Assembly: GCA_001247695.2 (NCBI GenBank)
Contig: LGRX02033525.1
Coordinates: 1-64,000 of the forward strand
Length of the DNA stretch: 64,000 bases
Origin: Cymbomonas tetramitiformis
Lineage: Eukaryota > Chlorophyta > Pyramimonadophyceae > Pyramimonadales > Pyramimonadaceae
Direction of reading: 5' to 3'
Each line of letters begins with the position of its first letter. Position 1 is the stretch's first letter. Below, piece after piece: positions 46,369-58,020 of this stretch. A program made the position numbers and the translations under genes. The notes under the pieces are model-generated. The model made no database searches. It was not told the origin of the DNA and was given only the letters and a program-made list of their open reading frames with translations.

Positions 46369-49300
46369 TCACCTCCAGATGAATCCATCGCCGAACACCG
46401 CAAGTACATGTCTGCAGTCGTCGCTAATTTCACACGCGCGAACAGTGTCGCTCACCTGGAACAGGCCCGGTACACCCATGTGTTCATGTGACATGCCCCG
46501 TAATGGCAAGAATATACAGGATACCTAGAACAGATCCCGTCCATACGGTCCAAGTCAGGCTGCTCAAAACTAATGAAATGATGATTGCCGAATGCATTCC
46601 GGAGGCAATACAATTTGGAGATAATAACGCCTCGCTTTCAAAAGCAACCCTGCAGGCGTGGCGGCCTCGTTCACAGGCTTGCGTCACGTGCGCAGGCATG
46701 GCCGCCTCTTTCACAGGCTTGCGTCACCTGCGCAGGCATGGCGGCCTCTTTCACAGGCTTGCGTCACCTGCGCAGGCATGGCGGCCTCTTTCACAGGCTT
46801 GCGTCACGTGCGCAGGCATGGCGGCCTCTTTCACAGGCTTGCGTCACGTGCGCAGGCATGGCGGCCTCTTTCACAGGCTTGCGTCACCTGCGCAGGCATG
46901 GCGGCCTCTTTCACAGGCTTGCGTCACCTGCGCAGGCATGGCGGCCTCTTTCACAGGCTTGCGTCACGTGCGCAGGCATGGCGGCCTCTTTCACAGGCTT
47001 GCGTCACGTGCGCAGGCATGGCGGCCTCTTTCACAGGCTTGCGTCACGTGCGCAGGCATGTCGGCCTCTTTCACAGGCTTGCGTCACCTGCGCAGGCATG
47101 GCGGCCTCTTTCACAGGCTTGCGTCACGTGCGCAGGCGTACTGCGCCGACTTACACAGGAAATTCCCAGGGACACATGTATGACAGGTTGCAGGCGCGAT
47201 GACTTAGCGCAGCGGTGAAGGGGTTTATGGGGGGCTAAATGTGTGGGATAAGGGTCCACGCAGTGATTCTGTTTACCTTCGTTGGCGAGAAATTTGCTAC
47301 CTTGGTGCCACTCGTTGTATTAAACACATAGACCTCCCCTGCGCGACACAATGAAGGTGTGCCCACCAACAGCACGGGGAGGGGCAGCATGCCGTTGAGT
47401 TAGGGCATAGAGCGCCCTCTTCCCTTGGTCAGACAAAAACAGCAACCGCTCTAGCTGACATCACCTCCGAGGGTGGCATGATACAACGCTCAATCCCCTG
47501 CGATGGCAGGCAACGCGTGGACCGCCCATGGGAATGAGCATTGGGGAGACCGGGAATAGTAATATTCTGAGGACACGGTTAGCTCTGGTGACAGACTTCA
47601 GGCTTTGCTACGGAAGCCGGTGACCATCCATTAGGGCAAACACGCTGCAAGGCATTTAGCAAACGACAGAGCATGTCAGGGCCCAGTGTGAGGCCGCCAC
47701 TCATTAAGAGCAGAGCGGTTGCCCCTCCAAGGTGGCTGCGCGGCCGCGGGCAGAGCGGTCGCCCCTCCAAGGTGGCTGCGCGGCCACGGGCAGAGCGGTC
47801 GCCCCTCCAAGGTGGCTGCGCGGCCACGGGCAGAGCGGTCGCCCCTCCAAGGTGGCTTGGTGGGCACAGGTAGGCAGAGGCGCACCTGAGTTGTTCCCTG
47901 CTGCGAGGAAATCCCCAGAAGTAGTGACACCAAAGGAGGAGAAGTAGTCCGTGGTCTGAGGACATCCGGGAACCTTCATGGCATGGATCCTATTTAGCGG
48001 CGTCGTGTTATTGTATTGCCAGATGTATATCCGTCCGTCCACGGACTTGGTGATCAGACGGCCGTCGCTTAACATGCGTAAGCAGTCTACCGCGCGCTCG
48101 TGACCATTCTCTGCCAGCTGGAGCAGCCTGGAGGCCTGACAATATACCTTCACATGCGAGGATCAGCACCACAAGAGAAGGACCCCCTAAAGAGTCCCGC
48201 ACCCTGAGAGTCCCGCCAGAAGAAAGCTAGCATGAACAGCTTGCAGCATTCCTTTTGGCAACGAGAAAGGCGGCCGGGAGAGTTCTCGCGAGCGCGCAGG
48301 TGACACCACTTGTAGCGTGCAAGTAACAAGGTGATTTCAAGCCGGCCAGTGGAACCCTTCAAGTCCAGCCGCCCGAGAGAAGTCAGAAAAGGCGGAGGTA
48401 TGCGAGGCGGCGCACCTCTCGCATGCTAACCCTTGCCGCCACGCTCTCATATGCAGTCTCGCGCTTGCGCTTCGCCCCGGGCATCTCCTGTGAGTGCCAG
48501 GACCCAGGTTGCTTCAGGCTCAGTCCAGCCGCATCCTTTAAGAGGGGTGGCAGGGTGTAGGGTGCAGGGCAATGTAAATGGGCAAGGCACCAGAAGCAGT
48601 CTGGAAAATTCCCTCTGCACAACTTAAATGTGCGAGTTGCTTCCCTGAATTCCCTGAAAGTCCCTGAAATGTGCGAGTTGCTTCTGGTCTGTGCTGCACA
48701 AGATTCAAAGGCCGAGGAAGCTAGAGGTTTAAAGATTTCGGGCATGAGCTAACATTTGGAGCTCGGAGAAAGCCCTGAGAAGGTACACTGAGCCAATCGG
48801 ATGGACTGTGATGTTTGTTCAGGGTAAAGGCACCTTAAGTGGCAGATCCCACAGCCGTAGCGAGCCGTTACTATGTCCTGTGATGACTGCCGTGCCATCC
48901 AGCTGGCAATGCTCCAACACCCCGGCGCACGTAAGAAACTCTACAGCTGGGTGCATTCGTAACCAAACATCGGCGCTTCAAGGCAGAGGGCATAGCGAGA
49001 ATATCTCACGTAAGAACCGCCACGAGGCGCATGTGGCCAGGCAGCGCAAGCCCATGCGCTCTCGCCTAAGAACCGCCGAGTGACGCATGTGGCCAGGCGG
49101 CACAAGTCCATGCGCCCTCGCATGAGAACCGCCACGTGGCGTATGTGGCCAGGAAGCGCAAGCCCATGCGCCCTCGCACAAGAACCGCCACGTGGCGTAT
49201 GTGGCCAGGGGGCGCAAGCCCATACGCCCACGCATAAGAACAGCCACGTGGCGCATGTAGCCAGGCAGCGCAAGCCCATTTGCCCTCGCGTAAGAACAGC

Positions 49301-51098
49301 CACGTGGCGCATGTAGCCAGGGGGCGTAAGCCCGTCTGTCCCAACCCAAGTGTATGAGGGTAGACGCAGAACCCAGGTGGTGTGAAGAGGGCTTGACACA
49401 TTGGGCAATCTGCATGAGGGTAGATGCATAAGCCAGTTGGCGTGTAGAGGACCCACATCGAATGCGACCGCCGTGACAGTGTTGGCCTCGAATACAGTCA
49501 GGCACTTCTCTTGCTCCCAGTCCCAAACTCGCATCGTGCCGTCTTTGGAGGAAGTTAATAGCAGGTCAGGTCTGGAGCCCGGAACACAACCAAGGGGTAC
49601 GAAAAGTCACGTTCTGTCATGCTTAACAAAATTCTGACTAGTTCCACATACTCCGTCCGCAAAGGGGGTAGTTTTAGGTCACGCGCGAACCTCGTGAGCT
49701 CGAGGGGGGAGGTCAAGTGATGTATGCCACATCATATGAAGGGGAACAGCTACAGCAGAGCCTCATCACCGCAAGCGGGGCTAGTCTGGGCCATAAACAA
49801 GCCCAGTACACGTAAGAGGGAAGACATGGCCACTTGCGAGAAACGTGAGCACTGATAATGAAGCTCTACTTGAATGAGAGGATGGGAGTACAGCCTCACC
49901 TTGCCGCACAAGCAGCAATGGTAGAGATGGCCTAAACAAGAGCACCCCAACATCAGTCCAGTTAAACAGTAAGAAGGACAGCTTAATATAAGATAGCCCA
50001 GGAGTACACAGATCGCGCTTCAGGGTGAAGTCCCGAAAACCTCAAGTCTGCAAGGTGCCAGTGGTGATAAGTTCGATAAGGATGGAAAATCCTTAAAAGG
50101 CCCAAAGGACCCAGAGATGCAAGGATGCTGTGCCATCTGCCAGACAACAGTTCGCCGCTGCTGCGTGCTTAAAGTTGTAGGCTCCTATAGGCGTTGAAGT
50201 TCGCAGAGGTGTACGCATACCTTATCGTGGCCTTTTAGAAGAGATATCACGCGATTCTTCACGGAGCTAATGACAGAAATGCATTTATCTTTGCCGCCAA
50301 CTGCAAGCAGGGAGTCGCCGAATTCCTCCTCCGAGCCCGAGGTGCTCAACCAACAACACGAAGTAAGTTCCTGCATACAAATCAAAGGGCCCAGATTGTC
50401 ACCGACAGAAATCTGGATCTTGAAAGGGATCCGAAAAATGAAAACGTTCTGCTGACGAAGAAGCTTTAGTGTGCCGTTAGGTGTTTGCTTGAGAAGATGG
50501 AGAAACGCGTGAGGCGCGTTTTCCGCCCTTCAGACAGGTGATCATTTCATCGCATGCAATAAGAATAAGGGAACAAGTCGACAAAGGCTCGCACTCCACC
50601 CTCTGCGTATTCCGTCTTCTCGTTTGTAAACTGCGACATAACGGCAGTGAATTCGCCGAAGTGTGTGTCGTCGTACACTGACGCCTGCGAGAGATTGAGA
50701 ACTCTGCTAATGCAATCGTTTGAAAATACGGAATATTTTACTGAAAATTGCAGCAGAGCTCCATAACTGGTTGGCTTTAGATACGTCTTGCAAGGGAATC
50801 TTACCTGCGACCCTCCGACAGTGGCAAAAATATTCCTTTTGTCCGTGTCAATGCGATTGAAAGTAAGATGCCGGACAGGGCTACAGTGGTGTTCCTGAGG
50901 CGAAAGAGCGTGTGTGAGTCGGCAACTGAGTGGCTTAGCTGTCCCAACTGCGAAATAAACCAGCGCTGGCCCGTAACTGTGTTTCGGGAGGAGGTTTGTC
51001 AAGATGCTCACCTTCAGAATGGTCTTAAGATAAGAATGCTTTAAGTGGTACAATTTGTCTTCTGCTGCAGTCTTTTCAGCTTTGTAAGATCTCTCCAT
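46369..51098 (-). CDS. EED: EED/FIE/ESC homologue, Polycomb repressive complex 2 WD40 subunit, 11 exons
   Basis: Exons: 51098-51012, 50894-50805, 50684-50595, 50370-50221, 49931-49900, 49571-49457, 48938-48834, 48487-48416, 48135-47886, 47338-47277, 46455-46369. Phases close at all joins: 1140 nt, 379 codons plus stop (FIE is about 370, EED about 440). Family landmarks in order: KEHHCSPVRHLTFN and IFATVGG (blade 1), DSLLAVGGKDKCISV...LLKGHDKAIS (blade 2), RPDLLLTSSKDGTMRVWDW (blade 3), GHSNGSLRLWDL (blade 4), AVDCLRMLSDGRLITKSVDGRIYIW (blade 5), FLAAGNNSGEVYVF (blade 6), TVRACEISDD...FGDGFIWR (blade 7). EED is the beta-propeller that binds trimethylated histone tails and stimulates the H3K27 methyltransferase in the nucleus. 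Three introns carry minisatellites. Donor after exon 3 (GTGCGA) is the weakest site. The N-terminus may have an unseen exon. Confidence 0.9.
46661..47140. repeat. 40-bp minisatellite, 12 units, in EED intron 10
   Basis: Exact period 40: GCGGCCTCTTTCACAGGCTT then GCGTCAC(G/C)TGCGCAGGCATG. Units differ almost only at one base, giving either CACGTG or CACCTG, in the order G C C G G C C G G G C G. Open in all three plus frames because 40 is not a multiple of three and no stop occurs. Confidence 0.95.
47706..47872. repeat. 40-bp minisatellite, 4 units, in EED intron 9
   Basis: Units of GAGCGGTCGCCCCTCCAAGG then TGGCTGCGCGGCCACGGGCA. Unrelated in sequence to the intron-10 array but of the same 40-bp period. 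It starts 14 bp from the exon 9 donor. Confidence 0.92.
49010..49330. repeat. 56-bp minisatellite, about 6 units, in EED intron 6
   Basis: Units start at 49028, 49084, 49140, 49196, 49252 and 49308: CGCATGTGGCCAGGCAGCGC, AAGCCCATGCGCCCTCGC, then AAGAACCGCCACGTGG. Confidence 0.92.
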
Positions 51099-51168
51099 CT
51101 TTCGGTTTCGTGTGATAGATCTCGGACAATAAGGTTGGTGTTCTGCTCAGCTTTTTCAAATCTGAGAT

Positions 51169-51270
51169 AAATAGTATGAAGAGGTGCTAATTAGCCCCAA
51201 TATCACCTGAGAGAGCGTCAGCGACCTCAGGTGATATTGGGGCTAATTAGCTACTCTTCATGATATATTT
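51169..51270. repeat. Hairpin with arms of about 43 bp just upstream of EED
   Basis: Arm 51169-51212 (core GCTAATTAGCCCCAATATCA) pairs with 51226-51270 with only a few mismatches across a 13-nt loop. It lies 71-172 bp before the EED start codon, in the promoter or 5' leader. Confidence 0.85.
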
Positions 51271-52556
51271 GTGACACATCAGCCCTCGATTAATCGAAGG
51301 GATCATGTGAGAGCCACGTCATGAAATATGCTTTGCAACAATATTTCTCGACTCTGCCACGTCATCGCAACTCGCGATATTGCTCAAATATTGCTTACAG
51401 TGCAGCGTCATCGGTGTGTCATCAGTGTCGACTGTCGCTGTCGCTGTCATGTCATGTCATGTGAATGTCATGACATGACATGTCATCACAGTCTATCCTA
51501 CCTCAGGCTGTTTTGTAACCGGCGCGTCAGCGCACGGTGATCTGTACCGTCGCGTCAGCGAACGGCGAAGCGAACGGTGAGGATCTCTACGATGATCGTC
51601 TGTCATCAACGCAGTCGATCGTCTTTTCAATCACGAGTCACATTATAAAATACTAGCCAATCGGAAACTCAAAAAACAGATTTTCAAGATCGTTCGAGTT
51701 TTCAGTCGTCTGTCATAGTAAAAAAGATACTGCCAATCAATGCCTAGAAAGCTGGATTTCTAAGATCGATGCTTCGAACTTCAAAATTAACCCAAAGGGG
51801 AGTTCTGATGCAATTCCAAGTTCATTTCTTGTTTGCATCTTCCCGTGCACCTCCTGCTGTGACCCTGCTGCTGTGACCCTGCCTGCTATGAATATCTTTG
51901 TGCATAATGTTTCTGCGACTGACGTTAAGTGTGCATGCATCGATATGTGTATGTATGCATGACTAAATTTTTGCTTACATGCAGGATCAGTGCTCGACCG
52001 CATGATGACCTTCGACTAGTCGACCCCTTTCCGCTTGTGTTCATCTTCGACCGACTCCACGCTCAACGCTCGCCTACGAGATCCTCGCTGCATCCTCGCA
52101 TACCATTTTAGTTTCATATGCACTTTCGTGTGTGTGCCCCTCATGTCACTGTACGTTTTCAGATGACTTGTGTATTTTCCCTAATTCCCCGATCCCCCCC
52201 GCCATATGCCCCTTGTGCCATCCGCGTATGCCCCCTTGTGACACACGCGCCCAGTGTGTTTGTTGCTCAACTGGTGTGCTGCATTTTGTATGCACTCGCT
52301 TACGTGTGTGTATCGCATTCGTTTGTTTTCATCTTGTATGTTTTCATTCCGACGTCTTGTGTGGGATCCGGGGGCTTTGGTTTTTCTCGCCCATCACCGC
52401 GTACCGCGGAGATCCCGGCCATGCTTTTGCCGTGTATGTTCTGTTTGCATAATGTATTTGTCTGACACGCATTAGAACATTTTTAGGCAGAGCACAGCAC
52501 AGCATTCCGCAGGCGTTGTCGGCTTTGACCTAATTTCGGGTCAAAGTCGTCAATGC
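51271..52556. other. Intergenic region upstream of EED
   Basis: A run of TCATG/CATGA words at 51450-51490 is locally palindromic. A small hairpin lies at about 52518-52548 (TTTGACC...GGTCAAA). No gene recognised. The pyrimidine-rich part 52100-52470 has open frames but no motif. Confidence 0.4.
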
Positions 52557-52744
52557 CACGTGTTCAGGGCTGGGTCACAGGGCATTGGCATTTTCCCAAT
52601 TTCGGAATATTTCATTTGAATATTGGGGCTGTATGGCCCCAGTATTCTGAATATTGGTGCTGATCAGCACCAATATTCAATGAAATCTTCCGAACATTGG
52701 GAACACGTCAATGCACTTGACCAATCCAGTTCTGAACACGTGGC
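52557..52744. repeat. Nested foldback element with a 32-bp perfect palindrome
   Basis: The outer ends CCACGTGTTCAG (52557) and CTGAACACGTGG (about 52733-52744) are inverted. Inside, CCCAATTTCGGAATATTTCA pairs with TGAAATCTTCCGAACATTGGG. At the centre stand two further palindromes, one around GGGGCTGTATGGCCCC and one perfect over 32 bp (52648-52679, centre CTGATCAG). No target duplication could be fixed. Confidence 0.8.
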
Positions 52745-53032
52745 CGCCTTACTTCCACATCAGCATTTCATCATTAATATAGCTCAGAATTGCTGCCTGC
52801 GTGGCACGTTTTCATTGGTCCAAACTCGATGTGTCATAAATATATATTGGAAGTTCGTGGTTTCAAACCAAACCTGATGTCATGTGAGTGAGGGAGGCGC
52901 AGGCGTAGGCGCAGGCGCGCAGGCGCAGGCGTGTCACCGTGACATGACTGATGACACCTCGTTGCTCGTCTCAGTGCCAATTCCGAATTCGGGACCCAAA
53001 ATTATCTTGGGCCCTCGCTCACCTGGAAAACT

Positions 53033-53277
53033 TCAGGACGGTATCGACGTATCGACGTATCGACCACCGGTCCACCGCGGGGGGAATAAAAAGTTTTTAG
53101 GGAACCCAGGGAACAAGCGAACGCCGAGGCAAATTCTCTCACGCACTCCAGTCTTAGGGTCAAGTAGGCACACAACGAAAGTGCCATAAGGCTCTCCACT
53201 AGTAGAAGTCCACAAGTCAAGCTGGCCATGTAGAGCAGGCCCATAATTGACATATTCAAGGTGGGCCTTGAGCTTCG
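53033..53277 (-). pseudogene. hAT transposase, downstream half (split by the copia element)
   Basis: The minus frame continues, in exact register across the 9.8-kb insertion, the coding segment that ends at 63058. It contains QLDLWTSTSGEPYGTF, the start of the hAT DDE core (LWTS...Y). It runs to a stop at 53033 with a GC-rich, unconvincing tail, and the rest of the transposase is missing. CTTCG at 53273-53277 is one copy of the target duplication of the copia insertion. Confidence 0.7.
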
Positions 53278-53635
53278 TAATGGATAGTATGAAACACATA
53301 TAGGGTAGAATATTCTATATATCCGTGTTTTAATACTATCGCTGTACGCATAAATATGAGGCTCAAACGGTGATAATATGTCTGTAAAGATATCACATAT
53401 GAGAGTCTGAGAGTCTAAGTAGCTTATGCTACGTGCGCTGTGTAAGTCTGTACGAGTACGGCTACGGTGATGCTCGAGTACTCTAACACGTGGCTCGCAG
53501 TCACTATCGCTGTGACTCGCGGTCTCTGTCGCTATGACTCGCGGTCTCGAGCCGAATAATGATGCAGTCATCTGTCACATGCATCGAGGAATGTCATACA
53601 GGGGGCCGCAGTACGGTATATCTAGTCCCCCGTGA
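53278..53635 (-). repeat. 3' LTR of the copia element
   Basis: 358 bp. Rich in ACTCGCGGTCTC and TGAGAGTC words. Outer flank CTTCG. Confidence 0.92.
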
Positions 53636-53821
53636 CACCACCACATTCTGTGGATGTGTGTGGCAGTGGCATGATAATGTAAGACAAGCAAATATCATAA
53701 TACTCGAAGAACGGAGCAAGCATATATCAGGCATTTGCATTGGCAAGAACTGGTCCTATTGGTGCCTCCGGGTCTTTAGAAATAGACATGCTCGCAGAGG
53801 CCCACCTTCCCTCGCCTCGGG

Positions 53822-54970
53822 TCACCCTATCAAGTTCTGCCGCTGCAGTGATGCTAGGACAATCTTATCCTGTCGTTGCTGTTGTTGTAGTTGTTGTTGC
53901 TGGGCATGTAGCTGCTGTGCTTCAGCTGCTCGTAGCTTCTCAACCAGCTTAACACGCCGGTCCTTAATATCCAATAGGCGGGCAGTGAACTTGTCAATAA
54001 TGGGAACCCCGTGTTTGGTGATAGGAAGGGCTTTTGTGAAAATGTCAGACTGATTGTCATCAGTCGGAATCCAGACCGGTGTAAACTTCCTGAGGGGCCC
54101 CTGACACCAGTTCCTAACCGCGTGGTACCGAACCGCAATGTGTTTGAGCTTAGAAGAGAGTGCCCGCTGAGTGACTAGAGTCTGAACTGCTGAGTTGTCT
54201 ACATTGATGGTGATGAGCTCATCCGAGGGAAAGAACTCTGTCAGTGTGTTATAGATGGCCAGGGCGGAGGTGCATGCCTCTGACATGGCAACATACTCTG
54301 CCTCTGTAGAGTGAAGGGCAGTGCATGACTTCTGCTTCTTTGACCACCAGTCAATGAGCATACCGTGAAAGTAGAGACAGTAGCCGGAAACGACTGAGTT
54401 CCGTGTGGCAGTGTCTCCTGCATGGTCTGAGTCACAAAATGCGGTGAGCTGGGGTGCTGCAGAGTCAATAGCCATAGCAAGTGTGTAGTCTCTGGTGGAA
54501 TAGGCATAGTGTAGAATCCGTTTGGCAGCGGTGAGGGCTTCAACTGTGGGCTGGTGGCAGAACTGAGCCAGATATGTGACGTGGTAATATATGTCGGGTC
54601 TGACTGTCCTGGCTAACCAGAGCAGAGAGTAGATCAAGGATCTGAGGGGTGTCTCAATGGACCTGTCAATGGTATCAGGTGAGGGAATGGGGAGGGAGAG
54701 ACCCTCCGTCATCGGTGATCGAGGTGGCTGCTTATCCGTGTTTATGCTGAACTTAGCACACAGATCTGTGATGCTCCGCTCGTGTGAAAGCTCAATCCTG
54801 GTCGGGTATGACTCTCCTGTAGGAAGTGTCTCAGTCTGAACATCAACTTCTGAGCTGGAGGAACTGGTTGAGGACACCAGAGTAGGTGGCCTGAAATGTG
54901 GACATGATGTCAGTGTGAAAGCGGGCTCTGGACAGCTCATCGGCACAAGCCACAATGAAGTCATCAACAT
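53822..54970 (-). pseudogene. Copia RNase H region
   Basis: About 370 residues. RNase H1-like landmarks: AFCDSDHAGD, STEAEYVAMSEA and the late WIPTDDNQSDIFTKAL motif that closes most copia polyproteins, preceded by LARTVRPDIYYHVTYLAQF. The tail is Gln-rich. It is separated from the RT frame by a shift in the overlap 54843-54970. RNase H removes the RNA strand during reverse transcription. Confidence 0.85.
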
Positions 54971-57900
54971 AGATGAGGACTATGAAGAGCTGAGTGTCAA
55001 TCCAGCCGATGTATAGGCACTCATCATATGTGGACCTGCTGAGTGTAGGGTAGCGGTCTGTCATGAATCTGTGTGCGGTCTCTGACCAGAGTCTGCCTGA
55101 GGTCCGATGTCCGTAGAGTGCCTTCTTCATATAGGCACCTACATATCCTTTGGGATGAATGTACCCCTTCGGAAACCTGACATAGTACCGCTCATCCTCA
55201 GGTATTAGAGCCTGGAGGAAAGCCTGAGAGACATCATAGTGGTATGGCATGAGTCTGTGCTTTAGGCAGAGCGCTAGTAGGAGTCTGAAGGTGGTGAGCT
55301 GAGGTGTAGGGGCAAAGGTCTCCGCCTCCTCATAGAAGGTACGGTCCATGTCTCCTCTGGTGGTGCATCTGGCCTTGAACTTGTCAAGGGAGCCGTCTGT
55401 CAGCTTCTTGAGCTTAAAGACAAACTTACTGGGGAGGACGGTGGAGCCTGGAGGGAAGGCGGTGACTGGATCGGCCCTGTCTGGCTGAAGTATGCCGTCA
55501 ATCTCTGACTGAATGGCTTTGTGCCACTGTCTCCAATTAGGGCTGAGCCGAGCCTGTCTGTATGTGGCAGGGTCTGGCTCGTCCATGAAGGCATCACTCG
55601 GGAAGTCTGCGGGGTCCGAGTCTGCATCCCTGAGGGCAAGGAGCATGGCCTTCTGGTCTGGGGAGATGATGACAGCATCGGTGTCTGCATACTGGGTGGA
55701 GTGTGAGTCAGCAGAGTCGAAGTACACCTGGTATCTGTGCTGGACCTGAGGCTTATGGTCTACAGACACGATGACTGCAGGGTGATACTTCTGTCGGTCA
55801 GCTGGCTTAGCCGAGCACATAGCAAAACACGGGTAAAAGACATTAGGTGCCCCATGTTTGTGTCTGTGCTTGAGAAAGCTGATGAGAGTGGCATAGTGGC
55901 TTTTGGCCAGCTGGAGATAGTGTATGAGCTTTACCCAGACTGGATGTCTGAGTTTAGCACACTGGACCTTGACATAGGCAAAGGTCTCTGACTCGTGGGT
56001 GCTGCATGCAAGCTCGAGGATGTCGGGGGAGGAGAGGGCTGTGGGGCGTCGGATGGGGTACAGCTTCTTTTTTGTGAAGATAGCTGTGGAGGCGGGATCA
56101 ACCAGAGTGTTGTGTGTGTTGGCAAGTGTCTTAGCCATGAGAGCAGGGTCAGTGACAAACGTAGGCCTAGAGAGAGCCTTGAGTTTTCCTTTCACTGTGT
56201 CAAGGCATAGATAGTTGCCAGGTGTGAGATTCCCGACATAGCGGTAGGGCTTGCTCTTAGGCTGTAGCTTAGCCGAAGTGTCAGCTTTAGCTCCTGCCTT
56301 AGAGCGCTGTGCGGGGTCCTGCCAGACATTGCACTCGGACCAGAAGGGCCGGAGCTCGGTGTAGTCGAAGTGACGGCCGGTGTATCTGAGATGAGGTGTG
56401 TCCATTCCAATGTGCTTGTTAGGCATAACATTGAGGACTGTGTTAATGGCATGGAGTGCAGCAAGAGGCCATGTGTACAGCGGGGCATCATATGTGCGCA
56501 TGGTGCTGTTCATGATCTTCTGCATGTCTCTCCAGAGCACCTCAATCTGAGCCTGGAACTCGTGCATGTATGGCGGACCGGTCTCATGACGCATGCGGTA
56601 CTGTCGGAGGAGTGTCTTCATCTCCTCCGATGTGTACTCTGTGGCACAGTCTGTGTGGAATGTGATGGTCTCTGGTGTGAAGCCGTGGGACTGAATGTCA
56701 TCAAGGACAGTCTGGAGGTGGAAGTGTTGGCCTCCCTTAGAAGGTGAGGCATACCCGAAGGCCTTTTTAGTGACGGGGCACTTAAAGGCACTGATGAAGA
56801 CTGACTCGTCGTAGCCAGGGGGTTTGCATGGGCCCCAAATGTCAGCAAATATGTGCTGAAATGGCTTGGACTGTTCCCATTTGACAGGCCGGTGGCTGGC
56901 TGGCAAAGCCGGAGGTGGTCTGCGGTTGGCTCTGTCAAATACATTAAAGGGTCCTGGGCGCTTGGCATTCCAGGTGTTGCAATGAGCACACCCGTAGCCT
57001 GACAGGATAGTCCTGAGTGTCTTCATGGAGAGGTGTCGTCTGGGCACTGCAAACTGAAGCCCCTGTGAGAAGAGGTGAGCAATGTACTGGTGTGAGTAGT
57101 GGCCCAGACAGGCATGGAGGTACTGATGAGGGTCAATCCTGGGGACTGTGGTGGCATCCTTGAAAAGGATGATGGTGTCGAACGGGGCCCCCTGGATGAA
57201 GACACGGTCAGCACCGCCTTCCTCTCCTGCATCTGTGAGGTCCTGGGGGGAGTAGGTACCAGCTCGAGGGCGGGAGAAGAAGCCGGGTGTGCCTGCTGGG
57301 ATGGTGGCTATCTCCTGAAAGTGATAGGTGAGTGGCCACCAGGCTGCAGATGGTGACTTCCGAAGACACACCGTGTATGAGGTGTTATTAGGGTCTAACC
57401 AGAAGTCCTCTAGCATCTTCATCAACATCCTTTGGATGATGGAGTTGATGAAGGGCGGGTTGGCCCAGAAAGAGCGCCCGCACCAGACATGATCCTCAGC
57501 AGGGTCCTCGAGGGAGTAGTAGTGCTGGCACTGTGTGTTACCCCGTGGGTAGGGGATGCCGTCCGTGTAGAGGTCTGTGTCACAATAGCCATGTGGACTG
57601 TGCTGAGCAAACTCTCTGTAGGCGGACCTAGCAACCATCCAGTCGACTGTGCCCTTCTCTGCAAGCTCCGAAGGGGCAGGCTGCAGGAGGGGTCTCCTCT
57701 GTGCTATGGAGTGGGCACATGGGGTGGCTCGCCAGCTGCTGGGGTGTACAACATAGTCTCTGCCATTGTCATAGAGGTCAAAGAGAGAAGCACCGTGGTG
57801 CCATGTGAGGTCGATGAAGTCAGGGGAGCGGGCCCCGTGTCTGAGCATCTGGCGGACTGAGAGGAGGTTTGGGGCATTTGGATCATAGAAGGCTTGGAGA

Positions 57901-58019
57901 AAGGGGAGTGTGATCCAAGTGCCGTCGGTGTACTGGAAATCAATGGAGGCTGTGCCGACACTGTGAGGCTTGTAATGCTGATCCGAGGCTGTGGTCATGC
58001 TGGAGGTGCACGGGGACAA
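54843..58019 (-). pseudogene. Copia integrase-reverse transcriptase ORF
   Basis: 1058 codons open. After the end of the protease it carries the integrase HHCC zinc domain (HACLGHYSHQY...CAHC), the DDE core (FADIWG, HTDCATEYTS, QIEVLWRDM), a chromodomain-free linker, and the reverse transcriptase with YHYDVSQAFLQA and the catalytic YVDD at about residue 1018. It ends shortly after YVDD because of a frame change. The start given is only where the frame opens, since the protease motif lies just upstream in another frame. Confidence 0.9.
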
Positions 58020-58020
58020 C

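Noticed and set aside
46661..47140. CRISPR-like regular repeats
   Set aside because: There are no unique spacers, the units are contiguous, and the context is a eukaryotic intron.
46488..47218. Three long plus frames with repeated SFTGLRH/RHGGLFHRLA peptides
   Set aside because: They arise from the 40-bp array, which lies inside an EED intron on the other strand.
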